From NCBI RefSeq assembly GCF_003732225.1, contig NZ_MOBJ01000009.1, positions 372,001 to 436,000 of the forward strand: a stretch of 64,000 bases of DNA, given 5' to 3'. A model generated the notes under the pieces. The model did no database searches. It was not told where the DNA came from and saw only the letters and a program-made list of their open reading frames with translations. Both the position numbers and the translations under genes were made by a program. This document shows positions 54,943-62,845 of this stretch, one piece after another (positions within the stretch are counted from its first letter, which is position 1; each line of letters opens with the position of its first letter). Source of the DNA: Pseudomonas brassicacearum (lineage in GTDB: Bacteria > Pseudomonadota > Gammaproteobacteria > Pseudomonadales > Pseudomonadaceae).

Positions 54943-56337
54943 ATGGAATTTCTGCCGCTGTTTCACAACCTGCGCGGCAGTCGTGTGTTGGTCGTCGGTG
55001 GAGGGGAGATTGCCTTGCGCAAATCCCGTCTGCTGGCCGATGCCGGTGCGCTGCTGCGGGTCGTTGCACCCGAGATCGAAACCCAGCTACGCGAACTGGT
55101 GCAGAACAGTGGCGGCGAGCTGGTGTTGCGCGGCTATCGTGAGTCGGACCTCGACGGTTGCGGGCTGATCATTGCCGCCACCGACGATGAACCGCTGAAT
55201 GCGCAAGTCTCCCAGGATGCTCATCGGCGCTGCGTGCCGGTCAACGTGGTGGACGCGCCGGCCTTGTGCAGCGTGATTTTCCCGGCGATCGTCGACCGTT
55301 CGCCGTTGGTGATTGCGGTTTCCAGCGGCGGCGATGCGCCGGTGCTGGCGCGGTTGATCCGCGCCAAACTGGAAACCTGGATTCCCTCGACCTACGGCCA
55401 ACTGGCCGGGTTGGCGGCGCGTTTTCGCCATCAGGTCAAAGGTCTGTTCCCGGACGTGCAGCAGCGCCGGGCATTCTGGGAAGAGGTTTTCCAGGGGCCG
55501 ATCGCTGATCGTCAATTGGCCGGGCAGGGCGCTGAAGCCGAGCGCTTGTTGCTGGCGAAAATCAACGGCGAATCCCCCAATGCTCCGGGTGAGGTGTATC
55601 TGGTAGGCGCAGGGCCGGGTGACCCCGATTTGCTGACCTTCCGCGCCTTGCGACTGATGCAGCAAGCCGATGTGGTGCTATATGACCGTCTGGTGGCACC
55701 GGCGATTCTTGAGCTGTGCCGTCGCGATGCCGAGCGGATTTATGTCGGCAAGCGACGTGCCGACCATGCTGTGCCTCAGGACCAGATCAACCAGCAATTG
55801 GTCGACCTGGCGAAGCAGGGCAAGCGTGTCGTGCGGTTGAAGGGCGGTGATCCGTTCATCTTCGGCCGTGGTGGCGAAGAGATCGAAGAGCTGGCGGCCC
55901 ACGGCATCCCGTTCCAGGTCGTGCCGGGCATTACCGCTGCCAGCGGTTGCGCAGCCTACGCCGGGATTCCGCTGACCCACCGTGATTACGCGCAGTCGGT
56001 GCGCTTTATCACCGGCCACCTGAAGGACGGCACCTCGGATCTGCCATGGAGCGATCTGGTCGCGCCAGCGCAAACCCTGGTGTTTTACATGGGGCTGGTG
56101 GGGTTGCCGATCATCTGCGAGCAGTTGATCAAGCATGGTCGTTCGGCGGATACGCCGGCGGCGTTGATTCAGCAGGGCACGACGCCCAATCAGCGCGTCT
56201 TCACCGGCACGCTGGCTGACCTTCCACAGCTGGTGGCGGAGCATGAGGTTCATGCACCGACATTGGTAATCGTGGGAGAAGTGGTGCAGCTTCGCGAGAA
56301 ACTCGCGTGGTTTGAAGGCGCCCAGTCTCAAGTCTGA
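54943..56337 (+). CDS. cysG: CysG, multifunctional siroheme synthase
   Basis: The 464-residue fusion has an N-terminal dehydrogenase/ferrochelatase half (VGGGEIALRKSRLLADAGA) and a C-terminal uroporphyrinogen-III methyltransferase half (~215-460) with VGAGPGDPDLLTFRALRLMQ and VVRLKGGDPFIFGRGGEE. It makes siroheme for sulfite and nitrite reductases. Zero-spacing after serS (TAA then ATG) suggests coupling. A REP pair follows. Confidence 0.96.
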   Translation: MEFLPLFHNLRGSRVLVVGGGEIALRKSRLLADAGALLRVVAPEIETQLRELVQNSGGELVLRGYRESDLDGCGLIIAATDDEPLNAQVSQDAHRRCVPVNVVDAPALCSVIFPAIVDRSPLVIAVSSGGDAPVLARLIRAKLETWIPSTYGQLAGLAARFRHQVKGLFPDVQQRRAFWEEVFQGPIADRQLAGQGAEAERLLLAKINGESPNAPGEVYLVGAGPGDPDLLTFRALRLMQQADVVLYDRLVAPAILELCRRDAERIYVGKRRADHAVPQDQINQQLVDLAKQGKRVVRLKGGDPFIFGRGGEEIEELAAHGIPFQVVPGITAASGCAAYAGIPLTHRDYAQSVRFITGHLKDGTSDLPWSDLVAPAQTLVFYMGLVGLPIICEQLIKHGRSADTPAALIQQGTTPNQRVFTGTLADLPQLVAEHEVHAPTLVIVGEVVQLREKLAWFEGAQSQV

Positions 56338-56351
56338 GAACCGCGTCGCCT

Positions 56352-56418
56352 CCATCGCGAGCAAGCTCGCTCCCACAGGTTTTGCGCAATCCTTGTGGGA
56401 GCGAGCTTGCTCGCGATG
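56352..56418. repeat. REP inverted pair (REPIN), short spacer
   Basis: Two inverted REP cores about 16 bp apart, with a spacer close to that of 3267-3332 (both CACAGGTT...GCG...ATCC). It lies between convergent cysG and the hydroquinone reductase gene. Confidence 0.9.
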
Positions 56419-56442
56419 AGGCCCTCAAAACCTGCATAAACC

Positions 56443-57444
56443 TCAGGCCTTGTGCCAAACCCCTTTCCCGCTCAACCGCTCCCGATCATGCGCGGCGGTG
56501 AAGTCTTGCGCCGGCCCCTTCGGCACAATGCCAGTTGGATTGATCGTGCGATGGCTGGCGTAGTAGTGCCCTTTGATGTGGGTAAAGTCCACGGTTTCGC
56601 TGATCCCCGGCCACTGATACACCTCGCGTAGCCAGTTCGACAGGTTCGGGTAATCGGCGATCCGCCGCAGGTTGCATTTGAAGTGGCTGTAATACACCGC
56701 ATCAAAGCGAATCAGCGTGGTGAACAGGCGAATGTCCGCCTCGGTCAGGTATTCGCCCGCCAGATAACGTTGCTCGCCCAGGCGCTTTTCCAGCCAGTCG
56801 AGTTCGCGGAACAGCTCATCAAACGCCTCTTCATAGGCCGTTTGCGACGTGGCAAACCCTGCGCGATACACGCCGTTGTTCACCGCCGGATAAATCCGCG
56901 CATTCAGCTCATCGATTTCAGCGCGCAAAGGTTGCGGGTAGAAGTCCAGGCCGTTGCCGGTCAGACCGTCGAAGGCGCTGTTGAACATGCGGATTATTTC
57001 CGCCGATTCATTGCTGACGATGCGTTTTTGCAGGTTATCCCACAGCACTGGCACCGTTACGCGGCCGGTGTAGTTGGCGGCATCTGCGGTGTAGCGCTGG
57101 TGCATGAAGTCTAAGTGATCGAGTTTGTCGCCAGTGGAGCCGAAGGCCTTGTCGAAGGTCCAGCCGTTCTCCAGCATCAGCCAGCTGACCACCGACACAT
57201 CGATCAGGCTTTCCAGGCCTTTGAGCTTGCGCAGGATCAGCGTGCGATGCGCCCAGGGGCAGGCGAGCGAGACGTAGAGGTGATAGCGACCGGCTTGTGC
57301 GGGGAAGCCGCCTTCGCCGCTGGGGCCGGGTTTGCCGTCGGCGGTCAGCCAGTGGCGGCGCTGCGCTTGTTCGCGCTGGAACGTGCCGTCCTTGCTGCTT
57401 TCGTACCACTGATCACGCCAGTGCCCTTCAATCAGCAAACCCAT
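56443..57444 (-). CDS. yqjG: YqjG/ECM4-type glutathionyl-hydroquinone reductase
   Basis: The 333-residue xi-class glutathione transferase has the active-site motif SLACPWAHRTLI (catalytic Cys), the GS-HQR-typical PVLWDNLQKRIVSNESAEIIRMF and a C-terminal all-helical domain with RYLAGEYLTEADIRLFTTL. It removes glutathione from glutathionyl-hydroquinones. I chose the ATG giving MGLLIEGHW; four further open codons upstream are unlikely. Confidence 0.92.
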   Translation of the reverse strand: MGLLIEGHWRDQWYESSKDGTFQREQAQRRHWLTADGKPGPSGEGGFPAQAGRYHLYVSLACPWAHRTLILRKLKGLESLIDVSVVSWLMLENGWTFDKAFGSTGDKLDHLDFMHQRYTADAANYTGRVTVPVLWDNLQKRIVSNESAEIIRMFNSAFDGLTGNGLDFYPQPLRAEIDELNARIYPAVNNGVYRAGFATSQTAYEEAFDELFRELDWLEKRLGEQRYLAGEYLTEADIRLFTTLIRFDAVYYSHFKCNLRRIADYPNLSNWLREVYQWPGISETVDFTHIKGHYYASHRTINPTGIVPKGPAQDFTAAHDRERLSGKGVWHKA

Positions 57445-57532
57445 CTCGAACTCCAAAGTCGTTAAACGTTGGAGTTCAGTCTATTCGGATGAGTTCGAAC
57501 AAAAAGCGCAAAGGTTGGGCGTTAATGATCGG

Positions 57533-58534
57533 TTAAATCGATTTATCGCGCGTGTCCCAGAACTGCTGAGCCTGGACGAAGGCTTCATCACGCGGCGTAC
57601 CGAGGCCGCGCAAGGCCAGGGCCATGGTCGAAATCAACGCCATTTGCGGATAACTGTCGACCACATCGCCGCGCCAAACGGCTTTCAAGTGTTCAGGATT
57701 GAGGGTCGCCGGTTTGACGTGGCGTTGGGCCGACAGCTGCGGCCATTCCTCGTCCCAGCTCTCACCGCCGGTGGTGCCGTACAGGTGACTGTCGGCGTCC
57801 GGGTTGATCTCGATTTCACCACCGTCACCCTTGATCACGATCGCGTTATCGCCGAGCAAGCCGCTGGCGTCGCGGTGCACGCCCTGGTAGCCAGGGTGGA
57901 AGATACTTTGCAGGCCGCAGCGCGCGCCCAGCGGATTGAGAATCCGCGCCAGCGAGTGGATCGGCGAACGCAGGCCGAGGGTGTTGCGCAGGTCGATCAT
58001 CCGTTGCAGTTGTGGCGCCCAGTCGCCCAGCGGGATGAACGCCAGATTGCCTTGCTCAAGCGCGGAGCCCACTTGCTGCCAGTTACGGCACAACGGGATC
58101 TGCAACTGCTCGAGCAGTTGCTCGCTGTACAGACGCCCGGCGGTATGCGCACCACCGCCGTGCATCAGGATCCGCACACCGTTTTGCGCCAGGCACTTGG
58201 CGGCCAGCAGGTACCACGGCAAGTGACGTTTCTTGCCGGCGTAGGTCGGCCAGTCCAGATCAACGCCCAACGCTGGCGCGTTCAGCCGTTCGCGCAAGGC
58301 TTCGGTGAAGCCCGCCAGTTCTTCAGGGCTTTCTTCCTTGTGTCGCAACAGCATCAGGAAGGCGCCGAGTTGAGTGTCCTCGACCTTGTCGTCAAGCAAC
58401 ATGCCCATGGCCTCGCGGGCCTCTTCGCGGGTCAGGCTGCGGGCGCCGCGTTTGCCTTTGCCGAGAATCCGCACGAACTGCGCGAAAGGGTGTTCGGCAG
58501 GTGTTTCAGTGATCAGTGGGGCGAAATCGGTCAT
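57533..58534 (-). CDS. YbiB/TrpD2-like glycosyltransferase-fold protein
   Basis: The 333-residue protein has the nucleoside phosphorylase/anthranilate phosphoribosyltransferase fold: N-terminal helical domain (REEAREAMGMLLDDKVEDTQ), then GVRILMHGG and NAIVIKGDGGEIEIN. E. coli YbiB is a TrpD-like protein that binds nucleic acid and lacks PRTase activity. The catalytic phosphate-loop residues of TrpD are altered here. It overlaps tusE by 4 nt, which places it in the tus operon; the reason is unknown. Confidence 0.85.
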   Translation of the reverse strand: MTDFAPLITETPAEHPFAQFVRILGKGKRGARSLTREEAREAMGMLLDDKVEDTQLGAFLMLLRHKEESPEELAGFTEALRERLNAPALGVDLDWPTYAGKKRHLPWYLLAAKCLAQNGVRILMHGGGAHTAGRLYSEQLLEQLQIPLCRNWQQVGSALEQGNLAFIPLGDWAPQLQRMIDLRNTLGLRSPIHSLARILNPLGARCGLQSIFHPGYQGVHRDASGLLGDNAIVIKGDGGEIEINPDADSHLYGTTGGESWDEEWPQLSAQRHVKPATLNPEHLKAVWRGDVVDSYPQMALISTMALALRGLGTPRDEAFVQAQQFWDTRDKSI

Positions 58535-58866
58535 AGACAATTTGTCGGTTTGGGCAGGCCCGCCAGCTTGGCGGCAAGTTTGGCGGGAGTGCCTTTGAAC
58601 AATCGGTTCAGGTGCAGGCTGTTGCCCTTGTCCGGGCCCAGCTTCAGCGCGGTGTATTTGATCAGCGGGCGAGTGGCTGGCGACAGCTGGAACTCCTGAT
58701 AGAAGCCACGCAGCAGCTCAAGGATTTCCCAGTGTTCGGGGCTCAGTTCGAGCTCTTCGGTGGCGGCCAGGGCCGCGGCGACTTCGGTGGACCAGTCACC
58801 GAGATCAACCAGGTAACCGTCCTTGTCCAGGTCGATGCGACGTGCACCTACGGTGAGCGAGTTCAT
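58531..58866 (-). CDS. tusE: TusE, sulfur-relay protein
   Basis: The 111-residue DsrC/TusE-family protein has DKDGYLVDLGDWSTEVA, SPEHWEILELLRGFY and the C-terminal tail PTNCL with the penultimate Cys that carries persulfide. It takes sulfur from TusD and passes it to MnmA. Overlaps with tusB and the ybiB-like gene suggest coupled translation. Only one C-terminal Cys is present, as in TusE rather than the two-Cys DsrC of sulfite reduction. Confidence 0.94.
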   Translation of the reverse strand: MNSLTVGARRIDLDKDGYLVDLGDWSTEVAAALAATEELELSPEHWEILELLRGFYQEFQLSPATRPLIKYTALKLGPDKGNSLHLNRLFKGTPAKLAAKLAGLPKPTNCL

Positions 58867-59162
58867 AACCAGCTGTTGACCTTATCGTAGTGAATCGACA
58901 GCTCGACGAAGGCCGGATAGTCGACGCTTTTGACCCAGTCAGGCACCTGCAATCCGCGGGCCTGAACGTCTTCGTCGAGGACGAACAGGCGCAAGGCATC
59001 GCGCCGTGTTTCCAGTGCGCTGAGTGGCGCAGTGCCGGGTTGCAAGGCGTAAACCGCATCGCCGCTGAGCAGAACCGCATCGCTCGCGCCAAGCAGGCGC
59101 AGGCAACTGGTCAGCCGATTGTCGGTAAACGGCGAGTGAGACAACACATGCAAAGTCGACAT
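58863..59162 (-). CDS. tusB: TusB, sulfur-relay complex subunit
   Basis: The 99-residue DsrH/TusB-family protein (MSTLHVLSHSPFTDNRL) is the non-catalytic member of the TusBCD hexamer. It overlaps tusC by one base and tusE by four. It has short family length and a conserved C-terminal YDKVNSWL. Confidence 0.92.
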   Translation of the reverse strand: MSTLHVLSHSPFTDNRLTSCLRLLGASDAVLLSGDAVYALQPGTAPLSALETRRDALRLFVLDEDVQARGLQVPDWVKSVDYPAFVELSIHYDKVNSWL

Positions 59163-59524
59163 CAGAGGGTGATCACTTGGTCATAACGGTCAATAACAGC
59201 CGAGATTTGCTCAGCAGCCAGCACGTGCAACGGGTCGAGGCTCAAGGCCGTCGGCACCAGGCCGCGAGCCATTGCGCTGTCGCCACACACATACACGTCT
59301 TCTATACCAAACAACCCAAGCGCCTGCAGGTTGGCGCTGAGGTCTTTTTGTTGCACGGCTTTGGCGTTCTGCCGGGGCGCCAACTGGAACACGCCGTCAT
59401 CGAGAAACAGCAGGCCGATCGGCAAATCGAAGGCACCGCCGGCGAGTACGATATCCAGCGCTTCACGGGCGCTTGGGCCAGACCAGGGCGCCTGCCGGCT
59501 GATAATCAGCAAGGATTTAGGCAT
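59162..59524 (-). CDS. tusC: TusC, sulfur-relay complex subunit
   Basis: The 120-residue DsrF/TusC-family protein (MPKSLLIISRQAPWSGPSAREALD) lacks the catalytic Cys of TusD and forms the core of the TusBCD complex. It lies 3 nt after tusD and overlaps tusB. Confidence 0.93.
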   Translation of the reverse strand: MPKSLLIISRQAPWSGPSAREALDIVLAGGAFDLPIGLLFLDDGVFQLAPRQNAKAVQQKDLSANLQALGLFGIEDVYVCGDSAMARGLVPTALSLDPLHVLAAEQISAVIDRYDQVITL

Positions 59525-59527
59525 GGT

Positions 59528-59920
59528 TCATGGTCCTCCAAAACAGATCAGGCGATCGGCGTCTTGCACCGCATCATGCAACTGCCCGAGCCCGGACAAT
59601 TCCCACGGTGCGCTGACATTGATCGCCGTCCGCTGATAACGCCGGGCTTCTGCTTCATCCAGCACGCCACGGCGCAAGGCCGCGGCAATGCACACCACGC
59701 CGTCGAGTTGGTGCTCGCTGACGAAGTTGCGCCATTGCAGCGCCAGGTCCTGCTCATCCTGTGGCGTGACGACGTTGCTCGACGCGTTGTAAACGCCGTC
59801 CTGATAGAAAAACAGCCGCACGATCTCGTGCCCTCCGGCCAGCGCTGCCTGAGCAAACAGCAGGGCGCGGCGCGAGGAGGGCGCGTGTGCGGCGGAAAAC
59901 AGCGCAATGGCGAACTTCAT
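59528..59920 (-). CDS. tusD: TusD, catalytic sulfurtransferase of the Tus relay
   Basis: The 130-residue DsrE/TusD-family protein has the catalytic Cys in DGVVCIAAALRRGV. It receives persulfide sulfur from TusA and passes it to TusE. I chose the ATG giving MKFAIALFSAAHAP; 10 further open codons are upstream. It is the first gene of the tusDCBE-ybiB-like operon. tusA is not in the window. Confidence 0.94.
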   Translation of the reverse strand: MKFAIALFSAAHAPSSRRALLFAQAALAGGHEIVRLFFYQDGVYNASSNVVTPQDEQDLALQWRNFVSEHQLDGVVCIAAALRRGVLDEAEARRYQRTAINVSAPWELSGLGQLHDAVQDADRLICFGGP

Positions 59921-59985
59921 GGCGAACTCTGACAACAAATCTGCGGCCATGATAAAGCTTTATCGGCGGTGCGGCGAAGGGCGAT

Positions 59986-60690
59986 TCAGCGTGGCATGTA
60001 GCCCAGCTGCCAGCGCCGTGGAATCTTCAGCGAAACAACCCCGAGTACGCCGGCCAGCAGGCCACTGGCGTACAAGGCTTGCAGGCCGAGATGGTGTTCG
60101 AGCACCGCACCCAGAACGGCCCCGGCAAACATGCCGGTCCAGGGGATCAACTGCACCCGCCAGCCATTCCGGCGTTCGCCGAGCAACCAGCGTCCCAGAC
60201 CGCGACCGAAGCGCGACAGGGCGCCGGTGACGTAGGTCAGCCCGACCGGAAAGCCATTGACCTGTTCGACAGCGGCATTGAGCATCCCCATGGCGATGAT
60301 CGCTGCCAGCAACGCCGGATATTTAGCCTCGAATGGCCACGCAGCCGCGGCGCACAGCAGGGTGGCGATGCTCAGCATCAATGGCAGGGCGCGTCGACCG
60401 CCCATGCGACTGACCACAATGCCCAATGCGTTGCCGGCGATGAACATGGCGACCAGTACCAGCAAGCGCACGGTCAGGAGCAGATCACCATCGCTGATCG
60501 CCACCGCCAGGCGAGTAGTGTTGCCGCTCATGAAGGAGACGAAGTCACCGGTGGCCATGAAGCCGATGGCGTCCGTCATGCCGGCCAGCACCGAGAGGCT
60601 TGCGACCAGCAACATACCGATCCGCCCGCGCCATTTCTGCACGTGCAACAGGCCGGGTGTATGGGCGCGATTAGGTGAAGATGGCAGCAT
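59986..60690 (-). CDS. YoaK-family (DUF1275) membrane protein
   Basis: The 234-residue protein has about six transmembrane helices and the DUF1275 signature AGMTDAIGFMATGDFVSFMSGNTTRLAV. The family has no settled function. It starts 3 nt after the upstream DUF6388-like gene, implying coupled expression. Confidence 0.88.
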   Translation of the reverse strand: MLPSSPNRAHTPGLLHVQKWRGRIGMLLVASLSVLAGMTDAIGFMATGDFVSFMSGNTTRLAVAISDGDLLLTVRLLVLVAMFIAGNALGIVVSRMGGRRALPLMLSIATLLCAAAAWPFEAKYPALLAAIIAMGMLNAAVEQVNGFPVGLTYVTGALSRFGRGLGRWLLGERRNGWRVQLIPWTGMFAGAVLGAVLEHHLGLQALYASGLLAGVLGVVSLKIPRRWQLGYMPR

Positions 60691-60693
60691 TCG

Positions 60694-61023
60694 TCAGCTC
60701 TCAAGACCATGCAGTTTGCGATATTCCTCCCAGTCCATGCCGGCCATTTGCGCCACTTCCTTGTGTACCTCCCGCCGTTGGGCTTCATAGTCCTCAACAG
60801 TGGCGGCGGTCAATTGCAACGTCAGCTCCCAGGCGAACAAGCCCAGACGTTCGGCCTCCGCTTCGTAGGCTTCATGCAGCCGCTCGTTGCGATACTGCGC
60901 CATGGTTTCGCCCTTGGCCTGGGCCGCCAGAGGGTTCAGGTGATCGAGTTCTTCGCGTAACGCCGGCCGCGCATTGAGAAACCGTTGCAGCGCCAGTTCG
61001 TGTTGCGATTCGATGGGAGCCAT
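60694..61023 (-). CDS. Small DUF6388-like cytoplasmic protein
   Basis: The 109-residue helical, charged protein (QHELALQRFLNARPALREEL ... GMDWEEYRKLHGLES) resembles Pseudomonas proteins now labelled DUF6388, from memory. There is no signal peptide or membrane segment. A good AAGGAT site precedes the ATG. It sits 3 nt upstream of the yoaK-like gene. Function unknown. Confidence 0.75.
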   Translation of the reverse strand: MAPIESQHELALQRFLNARPALREELDHLNPLAAQAKGETMAQYRNERLHEAYEAEAERLGLFAWELTLQLTAATVEDYEAQRREVHKEVAQMAGMDWEEYRKLHGLES

Positions 61024-61082
61024 GGACCATCCTTTTCAAAGAGAAAGCATAAGCTTCTTGATGGTGTTTGCCTTGACGCGAG

Positions 61083-61331
61083 TCAGGAGATCTTTTTCTT
61101 GTTGGCTTTGGCCTCGGCCGCCAGACACTCAAGCGCAAACTGCTCGGTGTAGGTCATCTGGATCGGCGTGGTTTCGCCTTTGACGGTTCTTTCGCCATCG
61201 AGGATGTAACGAATGCGCTTGTCGGTCACGCCGATGCGTTTGGCGATCCACGACGGGGTCTGGCCGATCTGGCTGATCAGTTTGTCGGCGTAGTCGGTGG
61301 AAGGTTTGTAGAACTCGGCATTGGGGGTCAT
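61083..61331 (-). CDS. Small helix-turn-helix protein
   Basis: The 82-residue protein has a helix-turn-helix-like core (ISQIGQTPSWIAKRIGVTDK then RIRYILDGER) and a basic C-terminus (AKANKKKIS). It may bind DNA, but no partner gene is evident; the DUF6388-like gene starts 59 nt downstream on the same strand. A direct repeat of AAGTAAAGCA lies upstream (about 61424-61442). Confidence 0.7.
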   Translation of the reverse strand: MTPNAEFYKPSTDYADKLISQIGQTPSWIAKRIGVTDKRIRYILDGERTVKGETTPIQMTYTEQFALECLAAEAKANKKKIS

Positions 61332-61542
61332 GGGCTTTCCAGAAGAAGTTGCGCGGCGCGAGGCGCCAATTATGGCGCGACAGGGTGCGCGAATCGGCGC
61401 GGCCTGTCGCGATCAATATAAAGTAAAGCATGAAGTAAAGCAGAGCGGCACCGAGGACGGGGCATGTGGAACAGCTCAGCCTGGCACTTCGGGACAGCCG
61501 CTTGCAGTGATACAGTCAGCGTTTTGCGAATAAGGAAACACA

Positions 61543-61881
61543 ATGCGTATTTTGATGGTGGCGCTGGCTGGTGTGTTGCTGGCAGGGTGTGCGGGATCGA
61601 CGATGAAAGAAGCGCGCTCCCAGAACCCCTACAAGACGCTCGCCTCGAACAAGCCTGATCTGGTCGTCGCCCAGTGCGTGCAGTTTGCCTGGCAGGACGA
61701 GGCGGTGTTCGGTGTCGACGCCAGTGGCTACCTGCAACCCGGCGAAACCGGCGGCTTCACCGTTTACACCCGCTCGGCCGAGTCTTTTATCGACGTGCAA
61801 GGCGGCGCATTGAAGTACTACGCCACTCAGGACAACTGGGTTGCCAAGCGCCGACTGGCAGCACTGGCAACCTGTTTGTGA
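61543..61881 (+). CDS. Small predicted lipoprotein
   Basis: The 112-residue protein has a lipoprotein signal peptide with lipobox LLAGC (MRILMVALAGVLLAGC). The mature part (~96 residues) has Cys pairs in AQCVQF and ALATCL and no family I recognise. An AAGGAA site precedes the ATG. A MITE begins 14 bp after the stop. Confidence 0.82.
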   Translation: MRILMVALAGVLLAGCAGSTMKEARSQNPYKTLASNKPDLVVAQCVQFAWQDEAVFGVDASGYLQPGETGGFTVYTRSAESFIDVQGGALKYYATQDNWVAKRRLAALATCL

Positions 61882-61895
61882 GTCAGTGAAGGTTA

Positions 61896-62089
61896 GGCTC
61901 TGTACGAAAACTGCCTGCGCGTCGACCAGGCTGCGTTAAAAACAGGCTCGGACGAGCAGAGTGAGAACGTCCGAAGGACGGCCCGAAGGGGCCGCGTAGC
62001 GGATAATGCTCATTTAGGGGCCTAAACTCCGCTTCCTCGCCTGTTTTTGCCTTGCCTGATCGCCGCTCGGCGAGTTTTCGTACAGACCC
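61896..62089. mobile_element. 194-bp MITE with 17-bp terminal inverted repeats and TA target duplication
   Basis: Terminal repeats GGCTCTGTACGAAAACT (61896-61912) and AGTTTTCGTACAGACCC (62073-62089) match at 16/17, with weaker inverted similarity for about 30 bp further in. TA flanks both ends (61894-61895, 62090-62091). The element has no transposase frame. The TA duplication suits IS630/Tc1-mariner-type transposition. Its right end supplies the last base of the neighbouring GNAT stop codon. Confidence 0.85.
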
Positions 62090-62532
62090 TAGCTATTTTG
62101 CTCGGTGGCCGTGAGGCGTTTCTGAAAAAAGAAGCGCTTACTGCCCAGCGGATAGTCGGCTATCTGCCCAACTTCGGTAAACCCCAACTTCTTGTAAAAC
62201 TCCGGTGCCTGGAATTCGAAGGTGTCGAGGTAGATCCCAATGCAGTTTTTCTCCCGCGCCAGCTCCTCGGCCATTTGCATCAGCCGTGAGCCGGTGCCCT
62301 GACCGCGTGCCTGCTCGGGCACTGACAGCAGGTCGATGAACATCCATTGGTAAAACAGTTTTGCGTAGAGCCCGCCGAGGATCTCGTCGTTTTGTTCATC
62401 ACGAACCAGCAGGGCGATATCCTGCGGGTGGCCTTCGCCAGCGTTGGCGACGTTATAGGCTCGCAGCGGTTTGAGAATCGCCAGGCGTTCTTCGGGTAGA
62501 GGGTTTTGCGATAGCTCGATGCGCAGTTTCAT
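62089..62532 (-). CDS. GNAT-family N-acetyltransferase ending at the MITE boundary
   Basis: The 147-residue GNAT protein has motif A LSVPEQARGQGTGSRLMQMA and motif B FEFQAPEFYKKLGFTEVG. I chose the ATG giving MKLRIELSQNP. The stop TAG is built from the TA target duplication plus one MITE base; without the element it would read TAA, so the protein is unaltered. Substrate unknown. Confidence 0.88.
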   Translation of the reverse strand: MKLRIELSQNPLPEERLAILKPLRAYNVANAGEGHPQDIALLVRDEQNDEILGGLYAKLFYQWMFIDLLSVPEQARGQGTGSRLMQMAEELAREKNCIGIYLDTFEFQAPEFYKKLGFTEVGQIADYPLGSKRFFFQKRLTATEQNS

Positions 62533-62565
62533 TCGTGACGTCCTTGTAACGGTTTTGGGGGGCAA

Positions 62566-62845
62566 TCGATGCCGAGATTACCGCGTGCCGTTCTCCAAGT
62601 GAATGACTGTGGCGTGTAACCGTCCTGAGGCGAATCGTTCTGATTGCGGGTTCGTGTTGTAGTCCTTTTGCCAGTCTAGACGTAGGGCTTCGCATATTTA
62701 ACTGTATGGATAGCCAGTATTTATTGAGTCCCGCTCGGAAACGCTCCTGAAATACGGAAAAACCGGCCGTGGACTTCATCTGTCATTCGGTTAGGTTGAA
62801 AGCGTTCCTCAGGAAGGAACGTTCTTAATCAACGGAGTGAAAAAT
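62566..62845 (+). promoter_or_regulatory. Upstream region of the LPMO-like gene with a leader stem-loop
   Basis: No gene is supported. A perfect 7-bp stem CGTTCCT/AGGAACG with loop CAGGA (62803-62821) lies 24 bp before the ATG, and a second GGA overlaps the ribosome-binding site (GGAG, 62834-62837). AGGA in a loop plus GGA at the Shine-Dalgarno is the pattern of RsmA/CsrA binding; unproven. Confidence 0.45.
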
